Below are positions 29,436 to 35,439 of a DNA stretch of 45,914 bases, piece by piece. Numbering within the stretch: position 1 is the stretch's first letter; every line of letters begins with the position of its first letter. The DNA is from an uncultured Bacteroidales bacterium (GTDB taxonomy: Bacteria; Bacteroidota; Bacteroidia; Bacteroidales; Bacteroidaceae), in contig CACZBC010000012.1 of the NCBI GenBank assembly GCA_902779315.1, positions 1 through 45,914 of the forward strand, in the 5' to 3' direction. The notes beneath the pieces are model-generated. The model was not told the origin of the DNA. It saw nothing but the letters and a program-made list of their open reading frames with translations, and did not search any database. A program made the position numbers and the translations under genes.

Positions 29436-29443
29436 CAAAATTA
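29436..29443 (-). promoter_or_regulatory. Candidate -7 element for the GH115 operon
   Basis: TAATTTTG on the minus strand fits TAnnTTTG, about 37 bp upstream of the ATG. The nearest TTTG upstream is 23 bp away, longer than the ideal spacing, so this is tentative. Confidence 0.4.
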
Positions 29444-29532
29444 GCAAAATAATTTAATATAACAAGCAAAATCGTGCAAAAAAGTGACTTAAATATTAAG
29501 AAAATGTTGTTTTCAAAGGGTAGGGTGTAGTT

Positions 29533-29545
29533 TGACAAAATGTCA
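29533..29545. promoter_or_regulatory. Dyad TGACA-AAA-TGTCA
   Basis: Perfect 5-bp inverted repeat with a 3-bp spacer, about 130 bp upstream of GH115. A closely similar dyad lies at 29954-29968, so the two may be operators for one regulator. Confidence 0.4.
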
Positions 29546-29639
29546 CGAGAAACGCGAAATCACTTTCTTTTTGCTATTTCTGGAATAGATGTAAAGTGAG
29601 GCAAAATAGCTCGAAATACACCAGATTTGCCGCTTTAAC

Positions 29640-29727
29640 GTGCCATGTTTGAAAACGTGGCTAAGGTAAAATCCAAACGTCACACTATACAAATGCAAAC
29701 GTCACTGCAGTCGTTAGGCGATTTCAC
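29640..29727 (+). repeat. 22-bp-period intergenic array D
   Basis: Four units start at 29640, 29662, 29684 and 29706, each 22 bp, the most degenerate array of the six. The third (ACTATACAAATGCAAACG then TCAC) is closest to consensus. Unlike the others, it lies upstream of both flanking genes. Confidence 0.7.
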
Positions 29728-29953
29728 ACGTTAAAATGACCAAAATATAACGATGAAATGGCCCGTTTTTTGTCCTTTTTGACATGATTTTACTTCCTAT
29801 TTCAGGCCGTTTGGAACATATCTCTCACATTGTCAGGCAGTTGCGAAATCGCCTGAGAATCGCATAAATTTGGGGTCAGGACGTTTTGCCTCTTCCGATG
29901 CCCTTATTTTCGATTTGCGAAAAATCAATATGTAATCTATTTCGCTATTTCGC

Positions 29954-29968
29954 TTGACAAAGTGTCAA
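29954..29968. promoter_or_regulatory. Dyad TTGACA-AAG-TGTCAA
   Basis: Perfect 6-bp inverted repeat with a 3-bp spacer, 57 bp upstream of the phosphatase -7 element. Sister of the dyad at 29533-29545. Confidence 0.45.
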
Positions 29969-30024
29969 ATTTTTGACTTCCAAAATCTTTGCCCTAATAA
30001 TACCAATGTTTCACAATTTTTTCG

Positions 30025-30032
30025 TACCTTTG
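30025..30032 (+). promoter_or_regulatory. -7 element for the HAD phosphatase gene
   Basis: TACCTTTG fits TAnnTTTG, 19 bp before the ATG at 30052, implying a very short leader. The -33 box is not evident. Confidence 0.5.
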
Positions 30033-30051
30033 CAGCGCGAAAGTGACAAAG

Positions 30052-30696
30052 ATGAAGTATAAGGCAATCATATTCGACCTGGATGGAACGCTGACGAACA
30101 CGCTCGAGGACCTCTTCCTGAGTGTGAACCATGCTCTTCGTAGCTGCAGTTTGCCAGAACGAAGCCTCGACGAAGTACGCAAGTTCGTTGGTAACGGTGT
30201 TCGCAAACTCATCGAAAGGTCGGTTCCGGAAGGCACTCAATCTACCGTTTTGGAGAAGTGCTTCGAGGCCTTCAGAGCACACTATATCATTCATTGTCAA
30301 GACCATACGTGCCTCTATCCAGGTATCGCCACCTTGCTTATGACTTTGCACGCCAGAGGGTATCGTATGGCTGTGGTCAGCAACAAGTTGCAAACTGGGG
30401 TTGACGAGCTTGCAAGAACCTTCTTCAAGGGCATAATAGATGTCGCAATCGGCGAGCAGCAGGGCATTCCCCGAAAGCCTGAGCCTGATATGGTGGAAGC
30501 GGCTTTGAGTCAACTCGGCGTTTCGAAAGAGGAGGCGATCTATGTCGGAGATTCCGATGTGGACCTTCAAACTGCCTCGAATGCCGGCTTGCCTTGCATT
30601 TCTGTACTTTGGGGCTTCCGCAGCAGGGACTTTCTTGTCGCTCATGGCGCCACAATCTTGGCTGAAAAGCCTCAAGATGTCCTGACTCTCGTCTAA
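30052..30696 (+). CDS. HAD-superfamily phosphatase (phosphoglycolate phosphatase-like)
   Basis: 214 residues from the ATG at 30052; an in-frame GTG at 30043 is possible but lies almost at the predicted transcription start. HAD motif I is FDLDGTLTNT (nucleophile D9, acid D11), followed by a helical cap. Motif II is VVSNK, motif III lies around KPEPD and motif IV is YVGDSDVDL. This is the HAD-IA pattern of Gph and PpaX. It probably dephosphorylates a small metabolite such as 2-phosphoglycolate or pyrophosphate; the exact substrate is not decidable here. The next gene has its own -7 element, so this may be monocistronic. Confidence 0.88.
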   Translation: MKYKAIIFDLDGTLTNTLEDLFLSVNHALRSCSLPERSLDEVRKFVGNGVRKLIERSVPEGTQSTVLEKCFEAFRAHYIIHCQDHTCLYPGIATLLMTLHARGYRMAVVSNKLQTGVDELARTFFKGIIDVAIGEQQGIPRKPEPDMVEAALSQLGVSKEEAIYVGDSDVDLQTASNAGLPCISVLWGFRSRDFLVAHGATILAEKPQDVLTLV

Positions 30697-30765
30697 AGCG
30701 GAAAGTTTTTGCGAAAAAGTTGAAAGTTTTTTGGCTCGCACGCGCGCTATTCCATTTATTTATTG

Positions 30766-30773
30766 TACCTTTG
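30766..30773 (+). promoter_or_regulatory. -7 element for the OmpA/TPR lipoprotein gene
   Basis: TACCTTTG fits TAnnTTTG, 35 bp before the ATG at 30809. No convincing -33 TTTG at 19-21 bp. Confidence 0.55.
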
Positions 30774-30808
30774 CGGCCGAAAAACTAAATTCAAACATAA
30801 AAAACACA

Positions 30809-32503
30809 ATGAAAAGTACAAAATTCCTTATTTTCATGGCAGCCGCATCTGCCTTCGTTCTGAGCTCTTGCAGCAAGCTCGGCAAGCTCACAGACGAAAA
30901 CTTTACCGTTATTCCCACACCTCTCGAACTCGTTGGCGGCGAAGTTCCTGCCACTATCAACGGCACATTCCCCGTCAAGTACATGAAGAAGAAGGCTGTT
31001 GTCACAGTAACTCCTGTCCTCAAGTACGAGGGCGGCGAATCTGTAGGACAGAGCGCAACCTTCCAAGGCGAGAAAGTCGAGGGCAACGGCACAACGGTAA
31101 GCTACAAGATGGGTGGCGTTTATGCCATGAAGAGCAGCTTCACTTACGAAGAGCCCATGATGAAGAGCGACCTCTATGCACGCTTCGACGCCAAACTCGG
31201 CAACAAAACCGTCAGCATTCCTGAGGTTAAGATCGGCTATGGCGTACTCGCTACGAGCAATCTTCTCAGCCGTTGCAACATCAATGGCGCAACTGCTCCA
31301 GACGCTTTCCAGCGCATCATGGAACAGAAGCAGGAGGCTAACATCAAGTTCCTCATTAACCAGGCTAACCTTCGTGCCAGCGAGCTCAGCACCGTGAGCA
31401 TCAAGGACTTGGGCAAGATCCTTCGCGAAATCAACGACAACGAAGAGACACGTGCGCTTCAGAACATCGAGGTAAGCGCCTATGCAAGCCCTGACGGCAA
31501 GCTCTCTTTCAACGAGAAACTGGCCGAGAAGCGTCAGAACGTCAGCGCCGACTACCTGAAGAAGGAGCTCAAGAAGATTAAGATGAATGCCGATGTGGAC
31601 ACCAAGTTCACAGCTGAGGACTGGGACGGTTTCCAGGAACTCATCAGCAAGAGCAACCTCCAGGACAAGGAAGTCATCCTTCGCGTCTTGTCCATGTACA
31701 AAGATCCTGAAGAGCGCGAGCAGCAGATCCGTAACATGAGCGAAGTCTTCACAGACATCAAGGAGAGCATTCTGCCTGAACTTCGTCGTGCAAGACTCAT
31801 TGTAAACTACGAAGTCATTGGCCGTAGCGACGACCAGATCCTTGCTCAGTTCAGCGAAGACCCCAGCAAACTCAGCGTAGAAGAACTGGTTTACGGTGCC
31901 AACAAACTTGTGACGGATGGCGCTACACGTCAGCAATGGAACCAAACCATCGCTCAGCAATATCCCAGCGACTATCGTGCACTCAACAATATGGCACAGC
32001 AAGCAATCGCAAACGGCAATAGCGAACAGGCAAAGAGCTACTTGAAGCAGGCTTCAAGCATCAATAACAGTGCTGCAGAAGTCAATACAAACCTCGCTCT
32101 TCTGGCTCTCAAGGACGGCGACATCGCTGCAGCCGAGAGATATCTCGCCAAGGGAAGCGGCTCCGACACCTTCAAGGAAGTGATGGGCAACCTCAACATT
32201 GCAAAGGGTAACTACACTCAGGCTGCCGCCGATTTGGCTGGTGTGAAGAGCAACAGCGCTGCTCTCGCCCAGATTCTTGCAAAGGACTATACCAGCGCAA
32301 AGAACACTCTGGCAAGTATCAAGAACGCTGACGCCATCACAAGCTACCTGCAGGCCATCCTCGCAGCCCGCATTGGCGATGCCAGCACAGTTACCAGCGC
32401 TTTGGCAAGTGCCATTCGTCAGGACGCATCCCTCGCTAAGCGTGCTGCCAACGACTATGAGTTCGTGAAGTATGCAAACGCAGTGAAAAGCCTGCTCCAG
32501 TAA
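30809..32503 (+). CDS. Lipoprotein with OmpA-like segment and TPR repeats
   Basis: The ATG at 30809 is chosen because it opens a lipoprotein signal (ASAFVLSSC, Cys 21); codons before it cross the promoter. The 564 residues contain a beta-rich N-terminal region (about 25-150), then an OmpA C-terminal-like segment at about 215-260 (VSAYASPDGKLSFNEKLAEK) of the kind that binds peptidoglycan. Residues about 370-530 are alanine-rich TPR helices (ALNNMAQQAIANGNSEQA, NLALLALKDGDIAAAERYL). Similar OmpA/TPR lipoproteins are abundant in Bacteroidales and may anchor the outer membrane to the wall. Codon use is highly optimised (AAG, CTC, ATC rich), suggesting strong expression. A thioredoxin-fold lipoprotein gene begins 9 bp downstream. 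Confidence 0.78.
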   Translation: MKSTKFLIFMAAASAFVLSSCSKLGKLTDENFTVIPTPLELVGGEVPATINGTFPVKYMKKKAVVTVTPVLKYEGGESVGQSATFQGEKVEGNGTTVSYKMGGVYAMKSSFTYEEPMMKSDLYARFDAKLGNKTVSIPEVKIGYGVLATSNLLSRCNINGATAPDAFQRIMEQKQEANIKFLINQANLRASELSTVSIKDLGKILREINDNEETRALQNIEVSAYASPDGKLSFNEKLAEKRQNVSADYLKKELKKIKMNADVDTKFTAEDWDGFQELISKSNLQDKEVILRVLSMYKDPEEREQQIRNMSEVFTDIKESILPELRRARLIVNYEVIGRSDDQILAQFSEDPSKLSVEELVYGANKLVTDGATRQQWNQTIAQQYPSDYRALNNMAQQAIANGNSEQAKSYLKQASSINNSAAEVNTNLALLALKDGDIAAAERYLAKGSGSDTFKEVMGNLNIAKGNYTQAAADLAGVKSNSAALAQILAKDYTSAKNTLASIKNADAITSYLQAILAARIGDASTVTSALASAIRQDASLAKRAANDYEFVKYANAVKSLLQ

Positions 32504-32512
32504 TAGAAAGAT

Positions 32513-33541
32513 GTGAAAAACCTTGCTTACATAGCAATATCATTCGCCCTGCTCTGTTGTACGGGACACCCTAAAGAGGCCAGACTCAAAGGGGAGTTCG
32601 CGAACCTGGAGCAGGGCGAATTCCTTATCTACAGCACCGACGAGGCTCTGGACAGACTCGACACTTTGCGCATTGTGGATGGAATCTTCTCCTATACATT
32701 GCCTACAGTTCAGCCTGCAACACTTCACATCCTCTACCCAAACCAGTCGGAACTTGTCGTCTTTGCCGGTCCTGGCGATGATATTGTCATAAAAGGTGAT
32801 GCCCAGAACCTCAGTGAAGTGGAAGTCTCCGGCTCGGAAGATAATGAACTCTACACGGAGTTTCGTCAGGAAACTAACGGAAAATCGGCGGAAGAGACGA
32901 AGAACATTGCTCACAATTACATCCTCGAGTATCCGACACATGCTGTGAGCCGATATCTCTTCACCAGCTATTATCTTTGTGACGAAGAGGCTTCCGTCAA
33001 GGAAACGACTGCGCTTTACGACAGTTTATGCCGTGCTTGTCCCGATGATCTTGCCCTCTCGAAACTCTCTTCACGCGTCCGTTCGCTCGGATTGTTGCGT
33101 GTCGGCAATCCTCTTCCCGACTTCTCTCTTACTTTGAAGCCTGGTCATGGAGGCAACGGCGCTGAGCAAAGAACCATAAAGAAAGGCGACTATGACGGAA
33201 AGCTCCTGCTCATTGCTTTTTGGGCAAACTGGAAAGGAGGCAGTGCAGGTGCCATCTATCGTGCACGCAGGCTGCGACGTGAGCTGAAAGGGAAGGGTAA
33301 GGACATCGAACTCATCAGCTATTCGCTTGATGCTGACGAGTCACAACTTTACAGAAACGAGGAACGCGATTCCATCGACTTCCCCAGCTATTGTGATTTC
33401 CTCAGCCTCTCAAGCCCGCTTGTGCAGAAGTGGGGCATTAGGGAACTGCCCTACATCATCCTCGTCACACCCGACGGAAACATTGCAGCCTCGGGTTCCG
33501 ACTGGATGACAGACATCCAACCTGTTGCAAGCGAACTATAA
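32513..33541 (+). CDS. Thioredoxin-fold lipoprotein (DUF4369/TlpA-like), lacks CxxC
   Basis: 342 residues starting at GTG 32513. This is the only possible start: an in-frame TAG lies two codons upstream, and the ATG at 32511 is out of frame and meets TGA at once. The signal ends at a CC pair (Cys 15/16), so it is probably a lipoprotein. Residues about 20-120 look like the DUF4369 beta domain. From about 195 there is a TlpA/thioredoxin-like fold (GNPLPDFSLTL, LLIAFWANWKGGSAG, LPYIILVTPDGNIAASG). The usual WCxxC is replaced by WKGGS, so disulfide chemistry is not expected; a binding or structural role is likely. The cis-Pro loop (ELPYI) is kept. Confidence 0.8.
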   Translation: MKNLAYIAISFALLCCTGHPKEARLKGEFANLEQGEFLIYSTDEALDRLDTLRIVDGIFSYTLPTVQPATLHILYPNQSELVVFAGPGDDIVIKGDAQNLSEVEVSGSEDNELYTEFRQETNGKSAEETKNIAHNYILEYPTHAVSRYLFTSYYLCDEEASVKETTALYDSLCRACPDDLALSKLSSRVRSLGLLRVGNPLPDFSLTLKPGHGGNGAEQRTIKKGDYDGKLLLIAFWANWKGGSAGAIYRARRLRRELKGKGKDIELISYSLDADESQLYRNEERDSIDFPSYCDFLSLSSPLVQKWGIRELPYIILVTPDGNIAASGSDWMTDIQPVASEL

Positions 33542-33552
33542 ACAAAAAGAAA

Positions 33553-33584
33553 GAGCAGACATCTTGTTGCCAAGCTTGCTGCTC
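33553..33584 (-). terminator. Hairpin terminator of the tRNA-Pro transcript
   Basis: GAGCAG (33553-33558) pairs with CTGCTC (33579-33584). On the minus strand the stem is followed by TTTCTTTTTG, so it fits termination of the tRNA transcript. It may also act on the convergent lipoprotein mRNA. Confidence 0.6.
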
Positions 33585-33593
33585 CTTCGAAGG

Positions 33594-33666
33594 TCGGGAT
33601 GACAAGACTCGAACTTGCGACCTCGCGCCCCCCAGACGTGTGCGCTACCAACTGCGCTACATCCCG
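33594..33666 (-). tRNA. tRNA-Pro (anticodon GGG)
   Basis: On the minus strand the acceptor CGGGATG pairs fully with CATCCCG. The D-arm is GCGC-AGTTGGTA-GCGC. The anticodon arm is CACGT, loop CTGGGGG, GCGCG (one A-C mismatch), giving GGG. The T-arm has loop TTCGAGT. Length is 73 nt and discriminator A; CCA is not encoded. The anticodon reads CCC and CCU proline codons. A terminator lies downstream and a good promoter upstream. Confidence 0.92.
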
Positions 33667-33685
33667 TTCCTTAAGTTTGTGGGTG

Positions 33686-33717
33686 CAAAGGTAGAACTTT
33701 TTTTTGTTCCTACCAAA
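33686..33717 (-). promoter_or_regulatory. Promoter of tRNA-Pro
   Basis: On the minus strand TTTG (33717-33714), 20 bp, then TACCTTTG (33693-33686). The tRNA begins 20 bp downstream. It is interleaved with the aroA promoter. Confidence 0.7.
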
Positions 33718-33733
33718 CTTTTTCGTAACTTTG
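33703..33733 (+). promoter_or_regulatory. Promoter of the aroA-porW-porX operon
   Basis: TTTG (33703-33706), exactly 19 bp, then TAACTTTG (33726-33733), a full consensus match, 23 bp before the aroA ATG. Its -33 box overlaps the tRNA promoter region on the other strand. Confidence 0.75.
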
Positions 33734-33756
33734 TGCCAAAATTAGAAGAAAAACGC

Positions 33757-35019
33757 ATGGATAACGCTTCTTCCCTGATACTGACGCCACCGAAAAGATT
33801 GTGTGCAGAAATATCTTTGCCTGCCAGCAAGAGCATCTCTGGCAGGGCGCTCATCACGTATGCCCTGACTCGTCCGGAGTCCCTTTGTAGGACTGCACTT
33901 CACGCCGCCATAGGTAACCTCTCTGATTGTGATGATACAGAGGTGATGCTGGCAGCTCTTGCCGACATGCCGGAAGTGATTGACATCAAGGCCGCAGGCA
34001 CAGCTATGCGTTTCCTCACGGCTTATCTTAGCGTCACTCCAGGCACGCATGTCATCACTGGAACTGAACGCATGCAACACCGTCCTATCGGTATTCTTGT
34101 CGATGCACTTCGACAGTTAGGAGCTGATGTGGAATACGTTAAGGAAGAAGGTTTCCCTCCACTTCGCATCACTGGTAAAACGCTTACAGGAGGCACACTT
34201 TCTTTACCAGCAGACGTCAGCAGTCAATACATCAGCGCCTTGCTCATGATTGGTCCAATGCTGTCGGAAGGCCTTACATTGAACCTTGTTGGTAATGTTG
34301 CAAGTCGTCCCTACATCGACATGACGCTGGCAGCCATGGCACATTTTGGTGCTAAAGCGGTTTGGGTATCTGGCTCTTCCTTGCATGTCGAAGCAGGAGG
34401 CTATCAGGCAAAGCCGTTCTTTGTGGAGTGCGATTGGAGTGCTGCAAGCTATTGGTACGAGATGGTAGCACTCACACAGGATGCCTCGCCACGTGTCATA
34501 CTACCTGGACTTTTCAAGAATAGCCTGCAGGGTGACAGCCTTGTCAAGGAGTTTTTCCGTCCGTTAGGTGTCACGACGACATTCGTACAACAAGAGAATG
34601 GTGTAGAGGCCGTTGTATTGAACCGTGCGGGAAAGCCTTGCAAACATCTTGAGCTTGACCTTATCAACCAGCCAGACTTGGCGCAGACGCTTATCGTCTG
34701 TTGTGCGATGTTGGGGACAACGTTCCGTTTCAGCGGGCTTGCCAGCCTAAAAATCAAGGAGACAAATCGTACGGCAGCCCTTCAGGCGGAACTTCGCAAG
34801 TTGGGCATTGTCATACGCGAGGACGGGAACAGCATTGTCTATTGGGATGGCGAACGCTGTGAGGCAGAGAAAGAGCCAGCCATCTGTACCTATGAAGACC
34901 ATCGAATGGCTATGGCTTTCGCTCCTGTGTGCATGACTCAGGGCAGCATCCGTATTAATAATCCTAATGTTGTGAGTAAATCCTATCCTGACTTTTGGAA
35001 AGACTTCCCATGTTCATAA
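33757..35019 (+). CDS. aroA: 3-phosphoshikimate 1-carboxyvinyltransferase (EPSP synthase)
   Basis: 420 residues from the ATG at 33757; the longer open frame runs back through the promoter and tRNA. EPSP synthase blocks: LPASKSISGRALI (phosphate-binding Lys and Ser), GTAMRFLTAYLS, MQHRPIGILVDALRQLGA, DVSSQYISALLM, CDWSAASYWYE and, near the end, YEDHRMAMAFAP. It joins shikimate-3-phosphate and PEP in the chorismate pathway. At about 420 residues it is the compact form seen in Bacteroidota. The gene heads a tight five-gene run (aroA, small membrane protein, porW, porX, tsaE). The next gene begins inside its last codons. Confidence 0.96.
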   Translation: MDNASSLILTPPKRLCAEISLPASKSISGRALITYALTRPESLCRTALHAAIGNLSDCDDTEVMLAALADMPEVIDIKAAGTAMRFLTAYLSVTPGTHVITGTERMQHRPIGILVDALRQLGADVEYVKEEGFPPLRITGKTLTGGTLSLPADVSSQYISALLMIGPMLSEGLTLNLVGNVASRPYIDMTLAAMAHFGAKAVWVSGSSLHVEAGGYQAKPFFVECDWSAASYWYEMVALTQDASPRVILPGLFKNSLQGDSLVKEFFRPLGVTTTFVQQENGVEAVVLNRAGKPCKHLELDLINQPDLAQTLIVCCAMLGTTFRFSGLASLKIKETNRTAALQAELRKLGIVIREDGNSIVYWDGERCEAEKEPAICTYEDHRMAMAFAPVCMTQGSIRINNPNVVSKSYPDFWKDFPCS

Positions 35020-35408
35020 CCATCGTCATAACGGCAATTCTGGTGCTAGGCTGCGTGGCAGCACTCGCACAATGGTGGCATCAGCGGCGTCATCCTGAAG
35101 AAAAAGATGTTCCGCAGGTCAATCCTTTTGAGATGGAATGCTGCGGACAGCACGAAGTCTGCGAGAAAGAAAGTCTGTTGGCTGCAATCAGCCGAGACAT
35201 CGTATACTACAACGACGAGGAACTCGACCGCTTTCGTGGCAAGTCAACATACAGCGAAGAAGAAACAGAGGAGTTTCGAGAGGTGCTCTACACAATGCGA
35301 AGCGACGAAGTGGCTGGTTGGGTTAGAAGTCTGCAATTGCGCCAAATCAACATTCCAGACGAGATAAAAGACGAAGTTTTCCTTATTGTTGGAGAACGAA
35401 GACAATAA
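35010..35408 (+). CDS. Small membrane-anchored protein with CCGxHxxC motif
   Basis: 132 residues from the ATG at 35010, overlapping the aroA stop by 10 bp; a TTG 15 bp earlier is less likely. One N-terminal membrane helix (FITIVITAILVLGCVAALA) is followed by a basic stretch (HQRRH), which predicts a cytoplasmic C-terminal domain. That domain carries ECCGQHEVCEKES (C44, C45, H48, C51), a compact possible metal or redox site. The helical remainder is acidic and includes VAGWVRSLQLRQINIPDEIKDEVFLIVGERR. I recognise it as a conserved Bacteroidales family but know no function. Its place just before porW and porX makes an envelope or secretion role worth testing. Confidence 0.75.
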   Translation: MFITIVITAILVLGCVAALAQWWHQRRHPEEKDVPQVNPFEMECCGQHEVCEKESLLAAISRDIVYYNDEELDRFRGKSTYSEEETEEFREVLYTMRSDEVAGWVRSLQLRQINIPDEIKDEVFLIVGERRQ

Positions 35409-35439
35409 AACCTTGCGCGCGTACGTTATTAAATATGGT

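Larger units (their letters stand above)
29400..30051. other. 650-bp divergent intergenic region
   Basis: AT-rich gap between GH115 (leftward) and the HAD phosphatase (rightward), with no plausible ORF. It contains the candidate GH115 promoter, two TGACAnnnTGTCA dyads, array D, the phosphatase promoter, and a 10-bp inverted pair AGGCGATTTC (29716-29725) / GAAATCGCCT (29845-29854) separated by about 120 bp. A small RNA is possible but I see no canonical family. Confidence 0.6.

Noticed and set aside
33640-33756. N-terminal extension of aroA
   Set aside because: It would run through the tRNA gene and both promoters; EPSP synthase homology starts after 33757.
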